A stretch of DNA of 64,000 bases from Chrysaora quinquecirrha (taxonomy: Eukaryota > Cnidaria > Scyphozoa > Semaeostomeae > Pelagiidae). Every line of letters starts with the position of its first letter. The stretch's first letter is position 1. This document shows, piece after piece, positions 46,101 to 55,662 of this stretch. The position numbers and the translations under genes are program-made. The DNA lies in NCBI GenBank assembly GCA_014526335.1, contig JACTAT010000200.1, positions 665,108 through 729,107 on the forward strand, read 5' to 3'. Below the pieces are notes generated by a model, which ran no database searches, was not told the DNA's origin, and worked only from the letters and a program-made list of their open reading frames with translations.

Positions 46101-46700
46101 CTGTATTTGTTAAATGGAAGATCTATTAGGTTTATCGCTGTTTTTCTTGACCTTGGCAGTTTGACCTCTGGCTTCGCCGTTGGATTGCAACGCAAATTCA
46201 ACTCTCAACCATCATTCGTATTCGTGAAAAGAAGCGTGATATCAATGATGTTGACAAGGGATTGTATCTCACGGGCCTCATTTAAAGATTCAAGCTTTTC
46301 AAATGTTTTTAAGTTTTAGTTCAATAATATAAACTCCCAAGGGCCTGCTATAAAAAGACGTGGAAACCTGCGTGATCTTTTCGTTATACCCAAGCCGCAT
46401 CGTTTTGTTTTTGCCATTGTTCTATCTTTTTATTGTTCTCAGTTGTCACTGTAGTAACAAAAATCTGACCATGTGTTTTTATTTTTATTTACAGCAACGA
46501 ATATAATTATTTTGCGTCTTTTGCAGAATTTGCTCTAATGTGATTGGCTCATTTGGCGCTTTCTTTATGTTAGCTGTTAAGATGAAGCATTTTTGATGAA
46601 ATTAGACAACTATGTTTTATTATAAATATCCAAATCGAAAAAATAAATGAGAAAAATTGTAGCTTTATTATCGATTAAGTTATTCTATAACCTTCTACGG
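43131..46700. other. Mostly unrecognised sequence with possible exon scraps
   Basis: A coiled-coil-like plus-strand frame (about 43560-43760, Lys/Glu-rich) and a minus-strand frame (45714-46201) look weakly coding but match no family I know. The interval also holds TTTGCA-rich repeat sequence (about 44430-44780) and a 60-bp tandem duplication at about 45247-45355. Confidence 0.35.
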
Positions 46701-46701
46701 A

Positions 46702-47073
46702 ATGGCAGGTGGAAAACGAGCAAAATATGGTGAACAGTTTAGGAGTGATTTCGCATTAGAGGACGTTTCACGGTGGACGAAAAATTGGTGGAAGAATTTG
46801 CCTAGTAATTCTGGTACTCAAAGAGAGTCAGTTGAAGTAATAGTCGCACCAGAAAAAGTAACAAAAGAGGGTCTTGGCGGTGATTTTATAGCGCTTAAAA
46901 ATTTGGAGAATGACCCACTGGTGAAGTCATACAACAACAGTACGGATGTCGGAAAAGAAGATGCTACCAGCAGAAATAGCTGGGATAATGCGACTCTACT
47001 TGCCAATGAAAATACTGAAAGAATAGATAACATCCGAATGACCCAAACAAAATTTTATGCTTCTAGTCTTTAA
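46702..47073 (+). CDS. Unrecognised 123-aa ORF
   Basis: ATG-initiated single-exon frame, hydrophilic, with an aromatic segment RWTKNWWKNLP (about 27-37) and an Asn/Asp/Glu-rich tail. No domain, signal peptide or membrane segment is seen. It could be a small gene or the first exon of a larger one. Its coding status is uncertain. Confidence 0.35.
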   Translation: MAGGKRAKYGEQFRSDFALEDVSRWTKNWWKNLPSNSGTQRESVEVIVAPEKVTKEGLGGDFIALKNLENDPLVKSYNNSTDVGKEDATSRNSWDNATLLANENTERIDNIRMTQTKFYASSL

Positions 47074-47599
47074 GATATTGATTTTATAGGCGTTAATTTC
47101 TATCAAGGATTTGACTGTGAAAAATTGCTGGGGGCGAAATTTTCAATCAATCATTTCTACACACTGAGCTGCTAACTGACCAGTTGCTTATTAAAAAAAG
47201 TTATTGCTTTTGCCAAGAAAAAACTTTTCCGCTAACTTGATTATAGTGGTTTTATTGTCAACCATCTGAATTTGCAGGAAACATATTGAAAACTCTCCAG
47301 CAAGCAATCAAGTAACAAGTTTGCATAATGCTATCTTTATGCATACACTTTACAAAGTTTGCTTTTAGCTTGCAACAGTTTGCTTGTGCTTTGCAAATTT
47401 GCACAAACTCTTGGCATACTTCCAAACGCAGATAAAACAATAGAGCAAACTATCTGCAAAGTTTGTGCAAATTCTATTTTTTCTTAAGGGTTTACAGCAT
47501 GATGAATTTACTCCCATAGCTGTTAAGGTAAAAATAAGGTTGGGCAGATGAAGGAAATATTATTCGAAAAACAAGATCCTTACTAATCAAAAAATATGG

Positions 47600-47935
47600 A
47601 AAATGTGAGTGATCTGAGATCCGTGTTATATGTGAAAGAAAGTGCCTTTATAAGCCATGGTTCTTATCATGAACCGGCATTGACATGCAAATCATGTTTA
47701 ACTCAAAATGATTAGTAATCTAAAAAATAAGTTTGAAATAAGGCCTGTTCAAGGAAATGTTTTTGAGTTTCAACAGTCAATAAAGAATGTTTTCTGCAAT
47801 CTTTTTGAAAATTATGAAATAGAAGATAGAATTGATAAGATTGGAATTAAACTATCATGGAACATTGGTTGCCAAAAGAATGCATGTAGTAAACTGCACG
47901 TTTACTTTTTCAGATTTTCCAAACATGCAGGCTCC
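47600..47935 (+). pseudogene. Relic of an uncharacterised invertebrate family, left part
   Basis: A plus-strand frame with the pattern KIGIKLSWN.GCQKNACSKLHVYFFRFS resembles a family (recalled from cnidarian and fish proteins) with L.I.GDGT....R.....TF. The 6.3 kb element inserts right after it, and a matching downstream segment resumes past 54400. The family function is unknown. Confidence 0.45.
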
Positions 47936-48318
47936 AGGGGGTATTTTAGATGGCATTTTTGAAATCTACGCACCGAAAATTCTATAAAATCGTAAAAAAA
48001 TTCAGGGGTTGTCCATGGAGATGGGCCAGAATTCAAATTTGTGTTTGTGTGATGTCATCCCATTGTTTAACACAATCATCCATGCAAACTTCGTGCAGAA
48101 GAAGGTATCAATAAACAGGGCCGTTTATACAGTGGTGTAGTAATAAAAATGTACGAAAAGCTTGTTAAATTTTTTGTTATGAGATATGAAACATTTGATA
48201 TAAGAATATGAATAAAATTCTTCTTTTTAATTATAAAAGATGCAATATTGGGAGCTTAGAATTTCAGTTTTGTTAGTTCCTGCTTTAAAATTCTTCCATT
48301 AAATACCTTCTTTATTTT
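47936..48318 (+). repeat. Left TIR of the 6.3 kb element
   Basis: Inverted, diverged copy of 53888-54272. Confidence 0.85.
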
Positions 48319-48786
48319 TGTTACAACGAAAATGCAAGGAGAAAACAGTTACATGGTCTATTTCCAATATAAAAATTAAAAAAGTTGCAATAGATATTTC
48401 TAAACTTGGATTCAAAAAAAGACTTGTGTGAAACATGTCAATGAATGAACATTCACGGGCTTTCTCCTGAGCCCACCATTGCTGCAGGATATTTGGTATA
48501 TCATAATTATACTGTTATATCCTGCATAAAGTGTTAAATAAAGTCAATGTAAACTAAAATAAACTAGAAGAAGTTGTTATCACTCGATAACAAAGTTTTA
48601 GAACACTACTTCAATGTTTTCTCCAATTTACGCATGGGTTTCTCTGCAAAAAAGTTGACAAGCATTAATTTAAGCTTCGAGGGGTGGTCGTAACAGGCCT
48701 TCCATATAAAAGTACCTTGAGTTACTATTTCTGACTACTCTGCTATCTTGTTTCCAGCTTCTTGTTTTGTCTTGAGAAGTGGCAAA

Positions 48787-49299
48787 ATGTCTGACTCTGA
48801 AAGTAATGAATTATCTACCATAGACTTCTCTTGTATAAATCTTGAGTCGTTTAGTATATACGATAGACAGTTCATGGATACAGATATAGATGACTTCAAT
48901 ATGACACATGGATGGATTTAGTTCAAGGCAAAAAAAGATCACCCTGGTGCACAGAATATCGATGAAGAGCCAGTCACCCACACATAAAAAGATCGAAAGC
49001 CCCCAGTGGATACAGATATACAAGACTCCGATTTCACAAATGAGGTAGATTTATTAGTTCTAGACGAGAAAGGTCAAGATGGTGCCCAGAATATCCATGA
49101 AGACCCTGTCACCTGCTCAAAAACAGATGCAGCCCAAGGTCAGCATGACTGTGGACGAACGAAACCAACCTTCAATTCTACCCTTTCCCGGCAAGTCACA
49201 TTTTCCATAAGGTTGAAAACTGTGAGAAGCAAGTTAAAATATCGCACATTAATTACATCTACATTGCTTACTATTAAAAAGTTCCATGCTAAAGGGTAA
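48787..49299 (+). pseudogene. Acidic plus-strand gene relic
   Basis: Starts MSDSESNELSTIDFS and runs for about 45 codons to a stop. It then continues with an internal duplication: the pattern GAQNI.E.PVT and DTDI.D....V occurs twice. A frame stop separates the two repeats, so this copy is broken. No known domain. Confidence 0.4.
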
Positions 49300-50084
49300 A
49301 AATACGGAATATATGATTGCATTATATTTTAGTTAGAAGTAAGATCTTTGTAAGATTGAACATAAACTGATTTTGCTGTCATTTTTTAGAATTTTTCTTT
49401 CATCAATTGGCTTGCAGCAGGCTCCAGGCAACCTATTTCTCCCAAAATATTGTATTTTAACTGTGCTTTAGTCAAGTTGAACTCTTTTTCATCTTCTGTG
49501 AGCCAAATTACACGGGTTCCCTCTGGTTTCTCGCATCTTCTATCAGGAGAGACTGCAAATGTCTTCGTGTAGGCGTCTTGTATCTCCATGGCTTCTGCAG
49601 AAGTTGAGCAATTCAGGGTTGAGCCCTTTCCCATCGAGACTTTTAAGTTTTTCGAATGCAAAAGGACATGAAATAGAACTTAATCCACGAAAAAATGCAC
49701 GCACTCGGGTAACTTCTGCTCTGGATACTGATTGGCTGCCTTTCCATTTTGCCATTTCCGATATCCCCACTTTCTTTAAAAGATTTCTTTGTAGATTGAC
49801 TATCTTCATGAAATGGGAGGTATCGAAACAACTCTCATTGTCAAGTACTTGCTGTCAGAAAAAGCCAAGATTAAAGAAAAGTTTTTCAAAAACGAAATGG
49901 CATACATAATTATAGTCCAAGAAAAAAGTCTACCACAGCTACATCAACACATGGCAGCTTTGCAACACCAACAAAAAGTGAAAATTGTGCAACACAAGAG
50001 TGGTTTCAAAAATGCCTGGCGTGGTTGAGATACTAAAATCAAGCAAAAAAGGCAACTAAAGGCACCAATAAGCTCAGTTAATAA

Positions 50085-50226
50085 TTGTCGTATATGTAAA
50101 ATAATTTATAAGAGCAAAGAGGAGATGAAGCTGAAGAAGTTAATTGGAGCACCAGTCTGGACATGGATTGGCTGTGACGAAGACAAGTGTGATTACTGGG
50201 GCCACACAAAATGTTTGCTTCCAGAT
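50085..50226 (+). pseudogene. PHD-like zinc-finger fragment
   Basis: Plus-strand open segment with C-x2-C (CRIC), then TWIGCDEDKCDYWGHTKC: a C4HC3-like arrangement in which W precedes the H-x2-C. It probably belongs to the plus-strand gene of the element. It is cut off by a LINE fragment directly after. Confidence 0.5.
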
Positions 50227-50234
50227 GATGCTAT

Positions 50235-50665
50235 CAATTCACTAATACTGAAAAAAGAACACACACGATCTATGAGAGACAACCACAAGGTGATATTAGG
50301 AAAACCATATTCAGAAACAGGAAGGCAGACTTTCAAAGATCGTGCTGCTATTATCTGGAATTCACTCCCAGAAGGGGTTAAACGTTCCCGAAGCTTTAAC
50401 TCATTAAAAAATTCTCTTAAAAAACAAAGTAATCTAATAGACAATATATCTTAGGGTCATCATCTATGGTATCAAAGAAAGACATTATTAACTATATTTA
50501 TTTTTAACATTTTGATATACATTTTAGCTGTAAATTTTTTTATTCCCTTTTATTTTTTTTTATTTTAACTTTTAATTTGCAAGTCCACATCAGCGTATAG
50601 CTGAAATCTTGACCTGCATTATCAACTAAATAATGTATGTATGTATTTATGTATGTATGTAGATT
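50235..50665 (+). mobile_element. Non-LTR retrotransposon 3' end
   Basis: Encodes the terminal motif of LINE reverse transcriptase ORFs (GRQTFKDRAAIIWNSLPEGVK..SFNSLKNSLK), ends at a stop at about 50452, and has a 3' UTR finishing in a (TATG)n-like tail (50633-50660). A 5'-truncated copy, as usual for LINEs. Confidence 0.75.
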
Positions 50666-53501
50666 CCGTTGGAGAGTCAAAGAAGGAGCTAAAAAAAGCA
50701 AAAGTGCCATGCGCGTTGCATTTCGAGTAATCGCTGGCGTTTTTTTGCAAGTTTATACTAGAAACTATAGTGATCTATGCAGGAAAGTTTTATTATCAGT
50801 TTTGATTTGCATTGTTGTCGTTTTGTTCTATCAGGAATTAACAATCGAAAATTACCTCATTTAGCTTGTCTAAATTTCTAAATATCTTCATCCAGTCCTC
50901 TTCAGATGTAACACCTAAAGACACCCAAAATTTTGCATTCTTATTAATCTCTTCTAAGCAAGCATCTCCTCCTTGGTAATGGCCTATATTTTGCACCCCA
51001 CTCGAGGAAAAAGATTTCTTTATTATTTCAAGCACTTAGGGAGGCATTTTTAATCGCCAACACATTTCCACAGCCATAATTCTACGATAGTTTGGGTGAT
51101 TCGTCCCAAAAAAGCAGCTTAAGTTTTTCTTTTCCTGATGTTGCTGCATCGAAGTCACCCTTTCTAACGCAATCTCTGAATAACATTATAGTGTGCAGAA
51201 TGGTAGATGCCATCTGCATCATGTATATAAAATTTGGGTTTTTAACTTTTTCGTCAACCCATTGCCAATAGTTCTCAGCTGTTGCAGAGATGTTAGACTT
51301 CAACAGATCACGAGCGAAAGGAACGAGAAGCTCATCTATGATAGCAAGATACAAAATTTCCATAACTTGCCATGTTTGTTTTATGGTGATCAGAGCATCT
51401 TCTTGCGAACTCAATTGCCTTAGTTGTTTTGAAACCCAAACATATCACAACTCCTTCTCCAAATACTTCCCAGTTCATGTTCATGAAAACTTTCCATGCA
51501 TTCATCTCTATATGAAGAACACCTGGCTGTAAAACAATCCAGTCAAATTCGTGCCCCGGAATTATATTCATAACAGTCATGCATTCATGATGTGCAAACG
51601 CTTCTTTTCCGTAGAAGGATGTTTTACAATTCGGACAAAAAATAACATTGAATGTAATCTGATCGACAATGCAAAAAATTGTTCCATCACTTCAAGAATA
51701 ATCCATTGCCTTTCACCAGTTCCGTATCGCTTGATTCCAGCCCTGTGTCCTAAATTTCGTAGAATTTGAACAATCGTTTCGAAAATGTTTGGATTTAAAA
51801 AGTATGGCTCCCCTGCTTTAACGACAACTTTGTTTTCTTTTGCTTTAATGCTATCGAAGTGATTCATGGCAAGGCTTGCTCTTTCCTCATTATCTATCAA
51901 AAAATCATTTACATGGATGCTTAACTTTGTCAGCAGACCCTTGCAAGGATAATTCCTACAAATTGTATAAGATACATCATTTGCAGCTCCGCATTCTGTA
52001 CAAATTTTCTGAGACTGATGTACTCTTGACATTTCATCAATTTTGTCAATACCGTCAGAGTGATCATGTCCATCTTTCAACTGCTCTCTGATGATTTTTT
52101 CAAGTCTTGTCTCAAGGAAGCCATTTCTTGTTTTCCTGAAAAGCATTTTAATGTCCTCAGATGTATTCAAGAGTCTGTTTTGCATGTCATCGTTATTCGA
52201 GTGGAAAAACCAAACACGGGGACAAGTAAGGATTTCATTCTGTATATTACTTAGTTCATCAATTTTAAAATATGCATGGCTAGTAATAACACTTAATGGA
52301 ACTTTGTTTTCCGACATTATCAATCTCGTTTTCCCAATAACTTGTTCGTTGTCAAATGCACATTTTACTAACCCTGTCGGAAAACGAATTGGTTCACTAG
52401 CTTGTTTGAAGAGCCACTCTTGTAGATAAGAATAAGAGCCTGCAGGGCCAACACACTTGTTGTATTCTATAAGCTGCTTACTGTTCCTTACTATGTATAA
52501 ATTTTCTGAAAGGCAATCGGAAGAACAAGTCGCGAATTTCTTGCGGAATACAACAGTTCTATTAATCTTGAAATAAAAAACGTCCAGTTATTCTCATATT
52601 TAAGATGACTTTCAGAACATACACAAGTGCACTATCAGTTTCACTAACTCTGGGGGTCGTTCTTCTAGCCATTCTTTTGAGTTGTAAGATTTTAAGGAAT
52701 CTACAGAAATAGTATTCTCTTGTTGGTATATGTGCTTCATGTCTTCTGTCATAGACAACGATATATCTTCAAAAGATTTTTGAATACCCTGGAGGGATTT
52801 ACCTTGTGAATAAGCATCTAGACAACTTTGGCATATAAAGCTAGTGTCATTATTGATAATTTTGTCTCGTAGAAGGCATTCTAATATTTCTTTACCTACT
52901 TTAATAGCCTTACCTCGTCCATGCAACGGGAAGATTCGTCCACATGGAGCATTTTGATCATCTGGATTGCCATAGGTTGTGGCACCACAAGACCGTGAAT
53001 ATTTTGTGAACTTGCTCATCTTGTCGTACGACATTTAGAGGTTTTACATCTTCTTTCTTTAATTCATACCTATACTTTAACACAACCCACCTGAAACTTT
53101 CCACGTCAACACAACAAGTTTATTATCGGGCAATGATAGAGAGACTCAAAATTTCCATTTAAATAAGATTCAATTTTGCCAAAACGAGTTAAATTTCTAA
53201 AGCATCCATTCATTCTGACTATAATACATTTCCAGTTGCAAAACCCCCTGATTCATTCTTTTGTCAAAACACAGCAAGTTAGACATAAGTAAATGGAAGC
53301 AAAGGAAAATATCTTATTTTTCAAAAAAATTATACCCAAGGGGGTAAATTTCCAGTATAGCATCCATTCATTCAGCAAGCAATCTTAGTGTGAAAATCCG
53401 AATTCACACAAGGTTAATGATTTACTTTAAAGCCCTTTACATTCTGGAGACAAGAAGAGGTTGCTATTTTATGGAGCATAAAAGGGTATCACATTTTTAG
53501 A

Positions 53502-53950
53502 GTGAAGCCCCCTCAGGCAATTTCACTTATGGTAGTCTCAGAAGATGGAAATGAGTATGACAGAAATGCAATGTTGGTTAAAATGCCAGACACATTGCCA
53601 GCTGAGCTGCTAAGGTCAAGAGCTGCTGAAAAATTAGAAGAAAAGCTTGGCAAACAGGTTGGGAGGGTTCCTGCCAACCTCTGTGCAGTATTTCGCCAAC
53701 TGGTAAAGGAAGACATGTTGCTGGGTGAAATAACATGCTTTTATGGAGGTAGGGCTGGACACTCACAAGATGTTCCTAACCATCGGAAATTCGAGAAGGC
53801 GAGAACCAGGCACGATTGAGATAGATCTGGTGGTGGTGCAGAGCTCAATTGTGCATATTTCTTGAAAATCAAGGATGTCTGCTTTTCCAAAGCAAAGAAG
53901 ATATTTAATGAAAGACTTTCAAAGCAGGAACTAACAAAAGTGAAATTCTA
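53502..53950 (+). pseudogene. HIRAN-like domain gene, C-terminus in the right TIR
   Basis: The pattern SEDGNEYDRNAMLVKMP...GKQVGRVPANLCAVF resembles a HIRAN domain (a DNA-end-binding fold known from HLTF and some phage/mobile-element proteins). The frame stops at 53819; a frame change near 53800 would continue it through SGGGAELNCAYF to the TAA near 53950, inside the right TIR. The same C-terminal codons therefore also exist, in inverted orientation, in the left TIR. No intact start was identified. Confidence 0.4.
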
Positions 53951-54272
53951 AGCTCGCAATATTGCATCTTTTATAATTAAAAAGAAGAATTGTATTCATA
54001 TTCTTATATCAAATGTTTCATATCTCATAACAAAAAATTTAACAAGCTTTTCGTACATTTGTATTACTACACCACTGTACAAACGGCTCTGTTCATTGAT
54101 ACCTTCTTCTGCACGAAGTTTGCTTCAATGATCGTGTTAAACAATGGGATGACGTCACATGAACACGAATTTGAATTCTGGCCTAGCTGCATTGACAACC
54201 CCTAAATTTTTTTACGATTTTATTGGTTTTTTGATGCGTAGATTTCAGAAATGCCATCTAAATCACTCCCCT
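53888..54272 (-). repeat. Right TIR of the 6.3 kb element
   Basis: Inverted copy of 47936-48318. Confidence 0.85.
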
Positions 54273-54278
54273 ACATTT

Positions 54279-54399
54279 TTTACCCGATCGGGTAAAGTTT
54301 TTGCAAATAACTGCAAAAAAAGTTTACCCGAACGAGTAAAATTGCGAAAAACTTCACCCGATGGAGTAAAGTTTTCAAAACTTTACCCGAATCGGAAAA
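54279..54399. repeat. Four spaced dyads of TTTACCCGA
   Basis: TTTACCCGATCGGGTAAA (54279-54296, perfect palindrome), TTTACCCGAACGAGTAAA (54323-54340), TTCACCCGATGGAGTAAA (54353-54370) and TTTACCCGAATCGGAAAA (54382-54399). Spacing is about 44, 30 and 29 bp, with A-tract-rich spacers. It lies between the right TIR and the resumption of the interrupted gene relic, so it may be part of the inserted element. Confidence 0.8.
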
Positions 54400-54404
54400 G
54401 AAAA

Positions 54405-54640
54405 TGCTTATATCCCTAGCTGTCTTCTGAAAAATATGAAGTATTGTCTCAATGTTTGAAGGATGTCATCAGTGAAGCTTCAAACCTTAACTCGATTGAC
54501 TTTACAGGGAAAGTCTATCCCATTGAATTCTATCTTGGTGGTGTTTTTAAATTTTCTCAAAATTATATTGGGCATTGCAGCATGTTCTTCCATGGGTATT
54601 ATGGACACGATTTGAGTAGATAATAAAATTTGTGTATTGG
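54405..54640 (+). pseudogene. Relic of the uncharacterised family, right part
   Basis: Plus-strand frame with YPIEFYLGGVFKF, resembling a Y.I.FYLGGD.KFL motif that, in the family I recall, follows the segment seen at 47600-47935. Together they indicate one older gene split by the insertion. Confidence 0.45.
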
Positions 54641-55662
54641 ATAGTTTTTTACAAATGAATAAACCTTTCTTGCTGCCTGCTTGTCTTTATTTCAATCGTT
54701 TTTATCTGCTTCATTGCTCTCTCCCTTGATTATTGATCGTTTGTCTTGGCCTACTTTCGAATATTTAGGCCTACGAAATAGTCCACAGACCAATGAAGCC
54801 TCCAAACGACTTTTCAACTAGAAATTGAATGGGAAGGCAGTCGACCGCAAATTCGATTGAGGTCTTTTGTACAGGACACAAAACATTCCACTTGCTATAT
54901 AAGGAGCGGTAGCATGACTTGTGTCACCTGACTCGAAATGAAGACGGCCAAAGATCAAGGAGGGCACTCACTGCATCAAATAGCTACGACAACAACAACC
55001 ACAAGAAAATTAAAGCCCCAAAATTAAACAAATTTGTTGCAAAAATTGATGATGATGGAGTCAAGATGGATAAAGACTACTGGTAAGCTTCTTTCTTTTT
55101 ATTTATTCAAGTAGTGGTTGAGGAGTCTTAGGCCTAGCTGCATAGTCTAGCTATGGGGGGCTACTAGTAAAGCTAAGGTTTCCTAGAATTTCCCAGGTTT
55201 TTTTTATGAAACAGGCAAAGAAAATAAACCCAACTGTAGGTGGAAGGGGGTGAGGTTTTTTGGTCTGCCTGGGTGTCCTTATATATCTAGTCTGTGCTCC
55301 AATGATGATTTCCAGAACAGCAGTTAAATATGTGTTTTTTGTCAGGAAGCCCCCAAGAATTCTTCTTTTGATGGTGCTTTTGGTCACGCACTCACAGCTT
55401 TGACGCAACTGTATTTATTTCATTACACGTTTTTTTTATAAGAAAAACCGTTATAAGAAACGAGGAATAAATGAGTCCAAAATTTGGTATTTATCCACCC
55501 AGCCAAAAAAGGACATTTACTACAATTTTCATATTGGAACGAGGCTTATGAGACAGGGCTTCCCATCCCATCAATGTGAATTTGATTTCTGACTAGACTA
55601 GAACCAGCTAACTAGTTTGCTTTCAGGTAAAATACCGAGTTACAAATTGACAGCGATTTAAA
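54641..55662. other. Upstream region of the seven-exon gene
   Basis: Contains a TATATAAGG box-like sequence at about 54896 and an open stretch at about 54947-55081 ending at a GTAAGC donor (reading ...KIDDDGVKMDKDYW). This might be a non-canonical first exon, but it does not splice in phase to the next acceptors I can see. Confidence 0.35.

Larger units (their letters stand above)
49386..53034 (-). pseudogene. Candidate transposase of an unknown superfamily (zinc-finger/DHHK family)
   Basis: The gene most likely to mobilise the element. From the 5' end: a Cys-rich N-terminal segment (52612-53034; CGAT..., CGRIF, CQSCLDAY); a middle part with CTECGAAND and CRNYPCKG (about 51930-52010); then, after a frame change near 51695, DGTIFCIVDQ...FCPNC...HHECM, followed by PGVLHIEMN and SDHHK. 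Another frame change near 51400 leads to ELLVPFARDLL...YWQWV...NPNFIYMM; the end has GGDACLEEINK and a W..IFRNLDKL motif. Two or three frameshifts and one stop make this copy dead. Related proteins occur in many copies in cnidarians (recalled), with no assigned function. Confidence 0.6.
47936..54272. mobile_element. 6.3 kb unclassified TIR element
   Basis: Bounded by inverted repeats of about 385 bp (47936-48318 and 53888-54272), with ends AGGGG followed after a few bases by TTTAGATGGCATTT. The TIR arms differ at roughly 10% of positions, so it is older than the other two elements. Inside: a decayed minus-strand gene of a large unknown family (49386-53034), a plus-strand gene relic (48787 onwards, PHD-like piece at about 50085), a LINE 3' end, and a HIRAN-like plus-strand gene whose 3' end runs into the right TIR. 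No target duplication could be read. The flanking gene relic resumes at about 54400, beyond the dyad array. Confidence 0.75.
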
